A stretch of 64,000 bases of DNA from Strongylocentrotus purpuratus (Eukaryota; Echinodermata; Echinoidea; Camarodonta; Strongylocentrotidae), in NCBI RefSeq assembly GCF_000002235.5, contig NW_022145559.1, forward strand, positions 62,001-126,000, written 5' to 3'. Of the stretch, positions 1 to 13,600 are shown piece by piece (within the stretch, counting starts at the first letter, position 1; each line of letters opens with the position of its first letter). The translations under genes and the position numbers were made by a program. The notes beneath the pieces were generated by a model. The model made no database searches. It was not told where the DNA came from and worked only from the letters and a program-made list of their open reading frames with translations.

Positions 1-709
1 GTTTTTATCATTCTATTACTTTCTCTTTCTGTCTTTCCTTATGTTATTCTTTGTTTTTTCCCTTCATTCACCTTTTCTTTCTGTCTTTCCTTATGTTATT
101 CTTTGTTTTTTCCCTTCTTTCACCTTCTCTTATGATATTCTTTACTTTTATTATTCTATCACTTTCTTTTTCTGTCTTTCCTTATTTTATTCTTTGTTTT
201 TTCCTTCTATCATCTTCTCTTATGTTATTCTTTGTTTTTATCATTCTATCAATTTCTCTTTTTGTATTTCCTTATATTATTCGTTGTTTTTTTCCTTCTT
301 TCACCTTCTCTTTCTGTCTTTCCTTATGTTATTCTTTGTTTTTTCCTTCTTTCACCTTCTCTTTCTGTCTTTCCTTATGTTATTCTTTGTTTTTTTCCTT
401 CTTTCACTTTCTCTTTCTGTCTTTCCTTATGTTATTCTTTGTTTCTTCCTTCTTTCAACTTAATTCTCTTCTGTTATTCTTTGTTTTTATCATTCTATTA
501 CTTTCTCTTTCTGTCTTTCCTTATGTAAGTCTTTGTTTTTTTCCTTCTATCATCTTCTCTTATGTTATTCTTTGTTTTTATCATTCTATCACTTTCTCTT
601 TCTGTATTTCCTTATGTTATTCTTTGTTTCTTCCTTCTATCACCTTTTCTTATGTTATTCTTTGTTTTTTTAATCATTCTATCACTTTCTCTTTCTGTTT
701 TTACTCTCT
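1..709. repeat. 51-bp pyrimidine-rich minisatellite
   Basis: This is a tandem array of a C/T-rich unit of about 51 bp that contains the words TTCTGTCTTTCCTTATG and TTATTCTTTGTTTTT. Because 51 is a multiple of three, all forward frames stay open in stretches and give meaningless repeats rich in Phe, Ser and Leu. Some units carry a shorter variant built around TTTTTATCATTCTATCACT. The array runs to the left edge, so its full length is unknown. Coding is rejected because the reading is pure low complexity. Confidence 0.9.
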
Positions 710-724
710 GATTTACGCTGCGAT

Positions 725-895
725 GTAGCAAGATGACGTCATTCTGACGACGGGTCACTAGTTTTCTGACGAACCTCAAATCATCGATGAACGGGTTCGC
801 AAATGTGGCCTGACGACGCCAGACGACCCGACGCATGCGTAGATCGCCGAAATGACGTCACATATTTGACGTCGACTATGTCGACGTGACAAACG
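725..895. promoter_or_regulatory. CRE-rich, CpG-rich candidate regulatory block
   Basis: Two perfect TGACGTCA palindromes (734-741 and 853-860), the consensus CREB/ATF site, lie 119 bp apart. The surrounding 170 bp has several more TGACG half-sites and is far richer in CpG than its AT-rich surroundings. It lies about 600-750 bp upstream of the predicted start of the first signal-peptide exon. A role in driving that exon is inference; the block could also be the end of a mobile element. Confidence 0.35.
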
Positions 896-944
896 AAAAC
901 CCCCTAATGTGAAGTCAGTTCGGTGCTTTGACTGTGGTATTAGA

Positions 945-1065
945 GTGTATGCACTGTGGAATGTGTTGGTTTGAACAATTCTATCAGAATGGTGGTTGTC
1001 GCCTTTCCCGCTCTATTACAAAAGAAAATAGTGTACATGAATGGTAACTGCGCGCAACAAAGTTT
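945..1065 (+). pseudogene. C-type-lectin-like relic in the first-exon cassette
   Basis: The frame starting at the TGT near 950 reads C-x2-CG-x2-WFE-x-FYQNGGC and then a HEW motif followed by a stop. This resembles the start of a C-type lectin domain, whose first strands usually read CxxGWFxxxxxCYxF and then W-x2-A-x2-FC. A related, more open copy is at 48269-48420 and a shorter similarity is at 21790-21850. No splice sites or rest of the domain can be found. The similarity is short and could be coincidental. Confidence 0.25.
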
Positions 1066-1453
1066 GTGTGCGTGATCACTGAGATCCGTGCTATAAGATA
1101 CATAAATCTCACGACGTATTTTTCCTGTTTATCAAGACTCAACCTTCTCTTTAAATACAACACCAGCAGCATTAATTCCAATAATTCTAAATCATTTTTG
1201 TACGGACGAGCAAAGGAACTGTCCCCTTTTCACAGAACCATTTCATATTTAGGAAGTCAATGAACCATGTGAATGAGTCAATAACATATCAACAACATCA
1301 ATAGACGATGCATTAAAGCAGAAAAAATAACGCGGCGCAGAAGCAGGAATAGCCTTCGAGTGCTGATATCGTGAATTGTGAGTAAGTCTCGCGGAACGAA
1401 AACAATACATGTACATGTACATCATTTCGATATGATTTGATCATTCCGTCCGG

Positions 1454-1492
1454 GATATACGAAAAGAATAAACACGGAAGAACCTCAGTCGG
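1454..1492 (+). promoter_or_regulatory. Core-promoter-like TATA/initiator pair of exon 1
   Basis: A GGATATA box around 1453-1459 lies about 30 bp before a CTCAGTC initiator-like motif whose A is at 1487. The same pair, GGATAT(A/G) followed by TCAGTC with matching spacing, is kept in all four copies of the signal-peptide exon cassette (here, on the minus strand near 44.4 kb, near 45.7 kb and near 48.8 kb). This shared layout is the main evidence for a core promoter, giving a 5' leader of about 134 nt before the ATG at 1621. No start-site data are available. Confidence 0.4.
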
Positions 1493-4400
1493 ACTTTTTC
1501 TCTTGTAAAGGACTGTTCATGATAGCCAGGAATACGAGTAGACACAGTAGTTACATACTTCAAAATAAGTGCTTTCAGCCATTTACTTATCCTGTTACTG
1601 TTTTCCGACATATCGCCAGAATGAAGTCTTCGTCATATCAATTCATGTGTGTCGTCATTCACGTAGTCACCTCGTCTCACTATATATGTAAGTATGTATA
1701 CTAAAGGCAGTCATTCAATTAAGGGAAGTCATCGGGAAATGATCATGTGTTTTCCTAAATACCGTGTGAGTAAAAAAAAAGTTTAACCTAGAAAATTGCT
1801 AATTATTTTTAAAATCATCCATGAACAGTAAATTATTATACATCTTATGATAGAGTGTTTTATCCCAAATCATTTGGTACCATTTTTGTGTGGTATGTGT
1901 TCACGCTTGGATGAACAGGTGGCAATGTTTGCGAGTGCAAAAATCGACTTGCGCCAAAGTGATGACTTCAGTATGTATTATGTTGGGATTAGCGGAGTGA
2001 GAGAATGGATTGAATGTATCAATTGAAATGCATTGCACACACCCACACACACGCGCACAAATGTTAGTTGATATTTGATATTTGATATTTGATATGGGTG
2101 GAATGATTAATTTTGTTAGGAGTGTTATTTGGATCTGCAAATACCGAATTAATACCCAAAACCCAATTTTTTTATTCAAATATCACATAGGCAACTTTGG
2201 CGCAATTCGATGTTTGCACTCTCGCAAACAATCTCCTGTTCATCCAAGCGTGAACACATACCACACAAAAATGGTACCAAATGATTTGGGATAAAACACT
2301 CTTTCATAAGACATATGACAGTTTAATGTTCATCGATGATTTTTTTAATAATTTGCAATTTTCTAGGTGTAAACTTTTTTTTGACTCACTCTGTAGAGCC
2401 AGATAATATCCAGGTGTAGTTAACGTTTATATCATACCGGTATCAGTGAGCTTACAACGTTTTATGAAAGTAAGGAGATTCATGTGTTCGATTCTGTAGT
2501 CTCATGTTTCTTGGCTTATCTTAATCAAATCTATAAATTCAGTCTCTTTTTAAATAAAAGGTTTATATGATACAGTGTCATATGTATGGGGATACGCGCC
2601 CCCTCCAACTCCATCAATGACGAAAAGAAGAGAGAGGTTAGGAGGGAGAGAGAGAAGAAGAAGAATTAGATAGATAGATAAATAGAGAGAGAGAGAGAGA
2701 GAGAGAAAGATGGGATAGAAAGATGAGGAAATGAAATGAAATTAAAAGAAAGTGATATGAGCCCCCCCCCCCCCCCCCCTCCCTTCTCGGATCGCCATAC
2801 CCGATGTCTTTGTTAATTCGTATTCCATCTATACTACCTCGTGAGACACTTATAAACAATATTTGTATTTCAAACAGTTATGGTGTGTATTAAAGTCGTA
2901 AACTCTATTTGCAATATACCCAAACACAATTACTATGTCAATTACTAAATATACGTACGATAATACTTTATTTCAGTAGTGGTAAAGTTTGGTTTTTACC
3001 TTTCATAACGACTGCGGAATATGATTTTAGGAGAATAGTGTCATATTTGTTTAGCCTGAGATTCATATACCTGAGTGAGCATAAACAATAAACTCCTACT
3101 GAATAAATATATTAGTAATGATGTTAGTAATGTAAATCGTTTGCAGTCAGTAGCTTTATGTTCATGGGTTTTATTCTGATTCTATAGAGTATGAATTTGT
3201 CAATGTGTAACAAAATTCGTTTATTGAAGATAAAAAAATAATAATGATGATGATAATAATAATATTATATAATAATAATAATGATGATAATGATAACAAT
3301 AATGATAAAAAAATAAAACTAATAATAACACGTATAATAACAATAATAATACAGTTAATAATTATAATTGTAATACAAATACTAACAATATTTGTAATGA
3401 TGGATAATGATAAAAAATAATAACAACTTATTTATTGGTGTATGTAGCGCTTAAAAACAAACGATGTATCTCTGCATATTACAAATATATTACAGAATAA
3501 CGCAATTACATGATATTTTGTTTAGTATCTCTTTCACTCTCATCAGGTTTATATATCATTTAGCTGAATTATCGAGGCTGGACAGGGTTTACCTGATTAG
3601 TACAAGTTAAATAACCCTGGAACCAGATATATGTTACGTTTCTGGATCTAAGGACGTGGATGGATGGTTATGAACACAAAGCGATACTTCAAGGACTATT
3701 AGGTGTACTGATGAATATATGTGATATTTACAGCTACTTAAAGATACTATGTCCCTTTTGCAGCTAACATCAAATTATGTAGAACGTTGCAGTAATTATG
3801 AATATGTCATGTGTGTCCTACCTGTGCAATCTAATTATTAGCAGTGTCCTAGTATTCAACTTGTGCAAGATAACCCGTTTACCTTCTATACTTCACTGTC
3901 ATACACTATTAAGTGACTGACTGACACCGTTTTTTCTTTAGTAATAACATACATAAAATGAGCTGTAACAGGTACATGAACATTTGTCTACATAAATAAC
4001 CTACTACTTGTAATGGCCAAAATTAAACTGATTGAATATTTGGGCAGCACAAAACGTACGACCATTCGGTTTGATAAAGTCTGACAATCAGACTTTTACT
4101 TAAGTGATTGCAATCATTTACGTCGATCGACAGCTAATGGTCTTTATTTTACCACTAAAATTATTTTTGTAGCCCTTTTGTTTTGAGGGAAGTTCTAAAT
4201 TATTATTGTCTTTAAAATGCCGTTGGAATTTAACCTTTAATTTTTTTGGCATGCAAATGGGACATAGTACCTTTAAAGCATGCATACTCCTTTAAAACAT
4301 TCATTATAGTGCAACATAGACATTCACGAAACTGTGTTATTAATGACAAATGCAGAAAAGGAAGTGAGAAAATGTCTGTCAAGGTTTTATGACCGGACTA

Positions 4401-7400
4401 TGCACTTTTATTTGTTATTTTCCCTGTTTACAACCTAAATATTTGGATTGTTTGTTTTGCGGTTTCTCTCACATCCTGTGAGTAAGGATCTGTTTGATTT
4501 CAATTACTTGTTCAATTAATGCGTTTAATTGTTTGACCATAATTTCCTCGTAATTGTTCAACCTAGTTTTTATGTATTAGATCGACTGTTGACCTTGATA
4601 ATTAATATGACGAAATCAACGTTTTTTAGGAGCAGTTATCATGCTATTGTAAACATGACTGATGACAAAGAGCAAAGGAATGTTTTGTGTTTATTAAACA
4701 AATACTGGCAGTGTAGGCTGTCTGGGTGAATTGAGGGAGGTGCCATTACTTTCTGTGGGGCACTGGTTTTTGTTCTTATTGTGGTTGTTGTTTTGGTTTT
4801 GCAGATGCCCTTTCGACACCCCCTCCATTATCTGGCACACATGCACCTTAAGTACACAGAAGAAAATCTATGATAATAATGCAGTAGTGTTGGGGTCTAG
4901 TGGAAAAGCCAACCGGACTGTAGGTCACAATATACGAGATTCAAATCTCAGCCTTGTACTAATGTCCTTTGGCAAGACGTTAATCTAAATTTGCCACTCT
5001 CCTACAAGGTGTAAATTAGTACCAGATGACATTTAGGGGGAATTCAGGGAGGGTGAAAAACCTTTGTGTTTTTTAGGGGCGGAGTTGTTTTTTGTTTCAA
5101 TCGCCGTTTGTCAGCATGACAGTGACAAGTTTTCGATAGGACATCAATTATATATCCTCTCCACAGGTTTGACATCAGCTAGCTGTGTCATGCCAGACCC
5201 CATACCTAACACCATAACAACCTTGCCGAACCAAACACTGGATACAGGTTCTTATATCACATGGGAATGCAGCGATGGATACATGATGGATGGCCTGACA
5301 AACACTGCTGTATGGGTGTGCTTCGAGGACGGGTCCTGGCTGGGTCATACACCCATATGCACGGGTACGGGCTTGACCTGCTCAAATAAATAAATCTTAA
5401 TCAGCGCATAATATTTAGAATTTTAAGAAAATATATGTTACTTTGAATTTAGAAGGAAAAACCCAACTATGCATGACTCAAGTTTACAAACAAGAGACAT
5501 GTATCAAAGTTTATATGGTAGATATTGTATTTGTGTCTTATAGCTTGTGGACCCCTATTTAATTTCTTTTTGAATTCTGGAAAACAATGACTTATACCTG
5601 CAACAATTTCCTAAATCATGATCCTCTTTGTTTTATTATGGAGTAAATCGGTACGATATTAATTTTTACCAGATTAATTATGTTAATCGTCATACTGCTA
5701 ATAAGCGGCACGAATTTATTCAATTAGGTAATAGATAATCGATGACATAACAACATAGCGATAACAAAGACATCCGAGAAAACACCCAAGGTCAATTTCA
5801 ATACAATATTGCCTGACCATTAGATTTTTTATATTTGGATTACGTAATTCGTCAGTGTAATGTTGGCATATTTCAGAAAATGGCTTTTAAGGCCATGGGA
5901 ATAGACCGCTTCACTAACATATTTAAATGTTATGCATACTGTTTAAATAAGAGTTGTTAGGGACTTTTAGATTTGCACGACGACAGCGTGGACGTCACAT
6001 GTGACTGCCAGTGCCTTAAAAGTACGTCACACTTAGCAGTCTACGCAAATCTAAAAATCCCTGTTATTAAGAACCCGAGAATTTGTCCAAGGCTTGATCG
6101 ACATAGCAACAAGTAATTTATGCAGACTGGATTCCATGTATTGCAGTTCAGTCATTATGCTTTAGGTCCCCAGGAATGAAACATCCATATTTTAAAATAT
6201 GTTAATATACTGATGTATTGCCTCATTTTGATTTTTAGAAAGTAGTTGCGATCATGTTTGATAATCAATCCTCATGTTTCTGCAGCTATAGTGTGCCCAT
6301 CGCCTCCCGTAGCTGCCTATTCAATGCTCGATCCTCTATTGCCTGAAGATCCCGTGGTAAACCAGACGATATCATATAACTGCAGCAGCAGTGAATACAC
6401 TCTGCTTGGAAGTAACTTCAATAGATGTCTACAAGATGGCACATGGGAGAACGATCCACCAGTCTGTCAAAGTAAGTGTAAACATCGAGGCCAACGTAGT
6501 AATGGGTATTGTCAGTATTGTCGCATACATTTAGTTTCCTTTAACCTGTCTTTTGGGACACAGTATTATGAGTTAAGACATATTAGGCTAAAATCTGCTT
6601 CTTATATCATCAACTTTGTCAAGAAATCTAGAAAACGGTACAGTTGTTGATTTTAGATTAATACATAAAAAGCATGGATTATCCATTTGCAGGGGAAGAT
6701 TTACACGAATAAAAAATGGTATAACATGTCTAATGTACTGAAAGTGACGGGAAGAGACATGAGTCCTCTCTTCCATTTTCTTAAAAGCGACTATACCTGG
6801 TTATCAAACATGCCGGTATTTTACGTCACCAGTAAATCACGACGTGAAATTTATTATACTACAGTGCGTCCCAGAACAAATGAAACCGAGAACTATCGGT
6901 GTTTTATCATAACTTAACCACAATTATGATTAATAAATGACACATATTTGGAAAGATAAGATCATCTTCTTTCATTTGCATTTCATATGATGCATATTTC
7001 ACACATGAGTGATTGAAAGCAATTTCAAGAGAGGAAACCAAAAAGTCATTTGGCGGGCGGTATCTGAATTTCAAGGAGAAAATCACATTCCTAGAAAGTT
7101 CCATTTCTGCCCTTTCATATGACACCTCAATCAGGAAAATGGCCAGGAATAACAAATTTCTGTTTGTTTGTAATACTTGCAGTGGCATAATTTGATCAAA
7201 CGAGTTCGTTTTCACTGGCTGCCTGCCGTAGCAATGAACAGAGTTGACAAAAGACTTAACTCCGTTTCGTTGAAGATCAGCCATGCATCAGGTCTTTCGT
7301 CTTCTTTGAAGAAATCCTCAAAGCGTAACATCCCCCGAGGCTGTCGCACGAACTACATTCAAGGCTTGACGGACCACTCCAAGGTGATGTATAAAGACTA

Positions 7401-7551
7401 CATCGAACACTTCCAGATGGACCCCTTTAGTGAGGAGACACTGGAATCTGGAGAAAATTTGACCAAGGAAATTGGTGAATCTAGAAGGAGGAAGTGGCAA
7501 GAATTCATACGATCCACACATAGCAGCAGGAAAGCATGGAAAAAGATCCGG

Positions 7552-7634
<83 letters not shown>

Positions 7635-10600
7635 TGATTCTTATTTAGCGCTAATACATACAAACTGGGCAACGACTATACAAAGGCCCAACCAAGATCT
7701 CAAGTCACTGCCAACCAAGTTGCCCACCAACTCCTAGTGAATGGCCGGGGAAACCCTGACCATTACCCCTGAAGAGCCAGGCTCCTTAAGGTCCCAGACG
7801 CTCCAAACTCCCAAGATGTCCCAGGCTTCACTAAACCGTTCACCATGAACGACCTGCTTGCTGCCATCAAAGCAATGAAAAACAACAAAGGTGCTGGACT
7901 TGATGACATCCTCTGCGAGCAGATCAAACAACTTAGACCAGGCGCCCTCAACTGGCTTCTCAAAATGTTCAACTAATATTTGGGCACCAACAACATCCCA
8001 AAGCTCTGGAGGAAATCCAAAGTTATTGCCCTGTTGAAGCCTGGCAAAGGCGCAGCCAGCCCAAAGAGCTACAGACCTATCTCCCTACTGTGCCATACAT
8101 ATAAGCTGTTCGAGCGACTTATCCTCAACCGCATCGCCCCATTCGTGGATGAACATCTCATTCCGGAACAAGCAGGGTTTAGGCCAGGAAAATCATGCAC
8201 TGGCCAACTCCTAAACCTCACTCAGTTCATTGAGGACGGGTATGAGAGTAACCTTATCACCGGAGCTTCTTTCGTTGATCTCTCTGCTGCCTACGACACT
8301 GTGAACCACAGAATCCTCACCAGGAAGATCTTTGAGCTGACAAAGGATGTGAAACTGACTGGACTCATCCAGACGTTGCTGTCCAATCGGCAATTTTGTT
8401 GTGATCCTCAACGGCAATCGCAGCTGGCGCAGGCAGAAAAATGGCCTACCACAAGGAAGTGTGCTCGCACCGTTGCTCTTTAACGTGTACACGAACGACC
8501 AACCGATCCATCCAAACACCAGGAGCTTCCTCTACGCCGATGATCTCTGCATCGCCACCCAGAACCAGCCTTTTGTGAAGTTGGAGGAGTCCCTCAGTAG
8601 TGCCCTGGCCGGAATCCCATACTACGCGACCAACCGCCTAAGAGCTAACCCTGATAAAACTCAGATAAGTGCATTCCATCTCAAGAACAGGGATGCCAAC
8701 CATCAACTTAGGATCAGCTGGTATGGGAAAAGGCTGAAGCGCACACACCCAACCCAGTTTACCTAGGCGTTACACTGGACCGCTCCCTAACCTACAAGAA
8801 CCACACTGCCAACACAAAGGCAAAAGTTGGAGCCCGCAATAGCATCCTCAAGAAGCTTGTCAACACCAACTGGGGGACTGATGCCAGAACAATCCGGACG
8901 ACAGCCCTTGTGCTTTGCTTCTCTGTTGCGGAGTATGCTTCACCAGTATGGAGTAGGTCGGCCCACGCATCCAAGATCGATCCAGCTCTAAATTCATCTT
9001 GCAGAGCGATCACTGGTTGCCTTAGGCCAACTGAAGTAGAAGACATCTACCTGCTCTGCGGTATCACCCCTCCACACGTCAGAAGACTGGTTTTGTCCCA
9101 GAAAGAAAAGGACAAACAAGAGAATAATCAACTCTACCCACTCTTCGAACAACAGCCAGTGGGCAAGAGGCTCAAATCCAGACGCAGCTTTCTGCACACT
9201 GTAGAGCCCCTTAATACCAGCCCTCACAACCAAAGGATGACTTTGTGGTCTAACCACATCCAGACCACTCCACATAAACTCTCCCTCAGCCCGAAGGAAT
9301 CCCTCACATCCGGCTCCAGTGAGACTTGGCCTACCTGGCTGAGCCTCAACCGCCTAAGAACTGGCTACGGACGATGCAGGGTCCTAATGCAGAGATGGGG
9401 TCTAGGAGATGAACAAACAACATGTGAATGCGGCCAGGAACAGACAATGGAACACCTGCTTGTCTGCCCACTCCTGCCAGAGCCATGCACCCAAGATGAC
9501 CTGGAAGCCGTGAATTGCCGTGCCAAAGCCTGCGTGGACCACTGGACGGGACTTGTGTAGTGACTCGTTAAGAAGAAGCAGAGAGAAGCATAGATTTTCA
9601 TTTTTATCCGTGGTATTGTTTTCTGTACGATGTTTTTTTTTAAGGAAATATTTTTATAACCATATATTCGATCATATGTTTTGTATCTCAAAGGAAAGTG
9701 TGATACAGCCGATACTAGACGTTACACTGATCTCACCTGCTTTCGTACAAGTGATACATATAGGACGTGGGGGGACTCATTTGACTTCTGCTATGATAAC
9801 GGGGAGCTACTTGTCACGGTAAAAAATCTTGACATGCAGAACTTTATTGCCCAATTAACCGAAGAAAACCTTCGCAGTCCTGGCTGGGTCTGGATCGGTG
9901 CAAGGGAAGGTCTAGACTGGAAATGGAGACAAAGTAAGTTCTTTATTCAATCCAGACTAAATGGGAACATGGTACGTTTGCGTAGTACATACATAGGGGA
10001 ACATACATTATAGAACTTTACAACTTTGTTTAACTTTTAAAGAAATGGACAATTCACAGTTGATATTCGGTTAAGCAACGTCAGTACCTTTGACATTTTT
10101 TTTTTTTTTTTTTTTTAGGGGGGGGGGGGGGGGGGAATAGTGTTTTTGTAAACCTATGTATGATACATTGTATATAACACAATCTTGTACATCAAGAGCA
10201 AATGAGCGGATACTTATGCAGTGTCTTTTTATACCTGGTTATGCCACCCCCTACGATGAGAATTGAGAAAAATGGTTTTCTAACGCCAGTTTATAAGAGT
10301 TCTGACAGTGTTTATCGATATGTTTTAATCAGGTGACACATACATCGATCGCTTCTTTTGGGAGATAGCATACCCTGATCAAAGCTCGGGAGATTGCATC
10401 GGATTATCATATCAGAGTAACTCAGGGGAATTCGCATGGAGTCCTAGGTCACCAGGAGACGAGATTGGTTTGCTATGCCAATATAGTGAGTACAAGCAAA
10501 TTTAGCTCTTACTAGAATTAATGACTTTTGTTAATGACCTCCGTTCTCGCGGCATGAAATTTACTTTCACGAATATCGGCACTCAAGTTATTGTGATTCA

Positions 10601-13600
10601 TTAATTTTACAGGAGGAAGCTTTGGAGTATCCTAACCTCTCGCAAATTTAGAAATGTTCTTGTTTCGTATTGATTTTCTCAGGCCTACAATTTGTTACGA
10701 ATATGATATTGTTACGATAACTATAAAGGTATCCCAATAAAGAGTGTTTGAATAGTAAACAAAATTAGACATTTGTAGATACACTATTAGATTTTATTCA
10801 ACGACCCCGTGATATTTTCCAATTAAAAAATATTCAACAAAAACTATTATCGAACTTTACATTTCTGTACTGTGCATGCCATAACAGCATAACGTTTCCG
10901 ATCCTGGCCAAAATTAAGGTTGATTAAAAACAGACATATCCTAAGGACGCTGATAATAAATTTGCAACTCTTTTTATGAGTTTGATCAACTTATTGTTTT
11001 CATGATTTATTTTTTGTTGAAGTCTTCTTTTTTGTAAAGAAAGTTCATGCATCTGTCGAATTATGCATGTGCAATCTTTAGATCAATCTTGTCAGAGTGT
11101 TGGTCTTAACCAATCCGACATGGTACTAGAATACATGGGCACCTGTTTCCAATTCCTGGATGTTTCGAAGAACTGTGATGACGGGGCTGAAGAGTGTAAT
11201 GAGAGAGGAGGATTTCTGGCTGAAATACTCGATGATAGCACTAATGCTTTATTGCTGGACCGAGCCCTGTATCTGAGAGACCTAGGCGTAAACACGGCAT
11301 GGTGGATTGGTGGTTATGACGTAGGCGTCGGACGGTCCTGGTATTGGTCGGATAGTACGTGATTCCTCAGAAACTATAGTGACAGTAAAATGTAATCAGT
11401 ATCTGTTTATTGGAAGACTAGCATTTATCTTTGAAACAAAATCCAACAATATTAGCACCCAAAGGATATATACTGTCAACAGAAATTTGAACGGTATACT
11501 ATTTGTATTCAATGCCAATATAATAAAACTTCCCATTAAATTTTGTTCCTATTTTTACACAACAATTGAAATGAGATTAGAGATATTATACGATATGAAA
11601 TCAGCATCAAATGTATCGGTCATTTAGTAATTTAAAATTGAACGAATTGAGAAATAACATTTTGAAAACAATGACAAGATTTTTTAAAAGTTGAAGAAAA
11701 GAAATGATGCATTAAATGGTTTTGTAAGAAAACACGATTTTAAACTACACATTTTGCTCATTTTGCCATTTTGCTAGGCAATGTAAACAAATACCAAGAA
11801 CTTACATACTCTATATCTTGTATGCTAAAAAAGACCCAAGATTTGTGTCTGGAATTCACTATTCCAAATACAGATCTGCATGTACGAGTAGAATTGAAGC
11901 TAATATTTTTACATTAAGGCTTTTTAGTGAAAAGCAGAAATCAGAGCAACTTCCTAACGCATAGAAGGACATCATATTCACCATACCATTCATCTCTTTC
12001 TTCAGAAACTCGAATGAACTATGAGGAATGGAGCGATAACGAACCTAATAATAATAACGAAGACTGTGTTGAAATGCAAAGGGAACGTCAGTACCAATGG
12101 AATGACCAAACTTGTTCAGTGCGAAGTCGGACTCTATGTCAAATTGGTGAGAAAATGTGAAATATACTTTTTGTATATCTGTTATGGGGTCATAGTAATG
12201 TACACAAATACAAACTGACTATGTTTAAGACGGTTTTTTTTTTTAAACAGATGACAACAATTTTAGCTGAAGTGATTTGAAAATATATGAGCAATCAAAA
12301 ATTGTGTTTTGTTTAAAAATCATGATACATCATGTACATTATTTACAGTTTTCTTCACGTAAATGAAGGAAGGCATAGAATAAATGAATGAAGTAAATAT
12401 CACAATGGATGTTTCAGTGATACGTAGAAAGAGTTTGTCTTATATATTTTCAAGGAATTCCTGCCTGCGGTGACCCAGGTGAACCTTTGCATGGTAATCG
12501 TTTACCAGACGATAGAACAACTTACTCTGTCGATGCTACTCTTCAATTCACCTGTCAGGAGGGCTATACATTATCTGGAGAAAGCATTTTAAGGTGTATG
12601 AATGATGGAGCATGGAATCATCAAAGACCATCATGTGAAGGTAAAGTGATCATAATCATGTTAAAAAAAGGAACTATGATTGAATCCTATTTACCCACAG
12701 AGTAGCCCCATCAGCATTAATACTGATCTTCCTCGTGCTATTTCAGGCCCTCGAATGATCATTACCCCTGCAATTACCAAGTGCCTATATACACCTGGCT
12801 TGATACAGGCATATGTGGATTTATTTGTTGCTAAAGGACATTTATACCGAGATGAGATACAAACCCTCAACGAATGAAATGAGAGTCAAGTGAATGAACT
12901 ACTACACCATATTTCGTTTTTGAAAACTCATGTGAGATCAGTGTCAACGTTTACAGATGATTCTCCGAAATTCATGAACATTTTATGACGTCATGCTCTG
13001 AGACGGGGGTGTAAATGCTAGCGTAGTGACAATTATTTACCTCTCTTTAGTATGTTGAATAAATCTAGTCATCTGATTAGTTGAAATTGGGGTCGTGATT
13101 TTAGCCATGCCCGCCTAACAGTCAATATTTAATGAGAACGATGCCCGTTGACTCGGTTAACAGGCCGCATAGTTAAATTTGGCTGAAATCCCCATTGGCT
13201 TACGTGTAAAAAGTTTCGTTGTGCGAGCGCGGATATCATACAGTGCAGTATGTGTGCGATTCCCGAATGATCGTAACATTCAGACAAATTTCCGGCTAAG
13301 ATTAACAAACAGTGTCACAGATTTTCTGTGATGTTTTAACCAATCTTTACTCAAGAAAAGGATAAGGTTAGAATTCTTTGTAGTTTTTTTTTTCGTGAAT
13401 TCGGTATATAAAAGATATATAGACTGCTTTGGTGTTCGAACAGCAATGCCTCTCATAGCAGTCAATATATCTAAATATCAAACTTCAGTAATACGCTGCT
13501 GAAAATCGTTTTAATACTAAATCATGAAAAAAGGCGTCGTTGAAACTTCCGACATGATTACCGTCAATCAAAATTGTAATTCATGACGGATAACTATAAT

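Noticed and set aside
41..728. Long open frames of about 100-225 residues in the left edge
   Set aside because: They are translations of a 51-bp pyrimidine repeat, rich in Phe/Ser/Leu only, and stay open because the unit length is a multiple of three.
7177..7737. A 186-residue frame with an isoleucine run
   Set aside because: It is jockey-like LINE sequence joined to a translated AAT repeat, not a host gene.
11379..11627. An 82-residue open frame in the CTLD2 intron
   Set aside because: It is not conserved in the matching copy 2 intron and has no recognisable feature.
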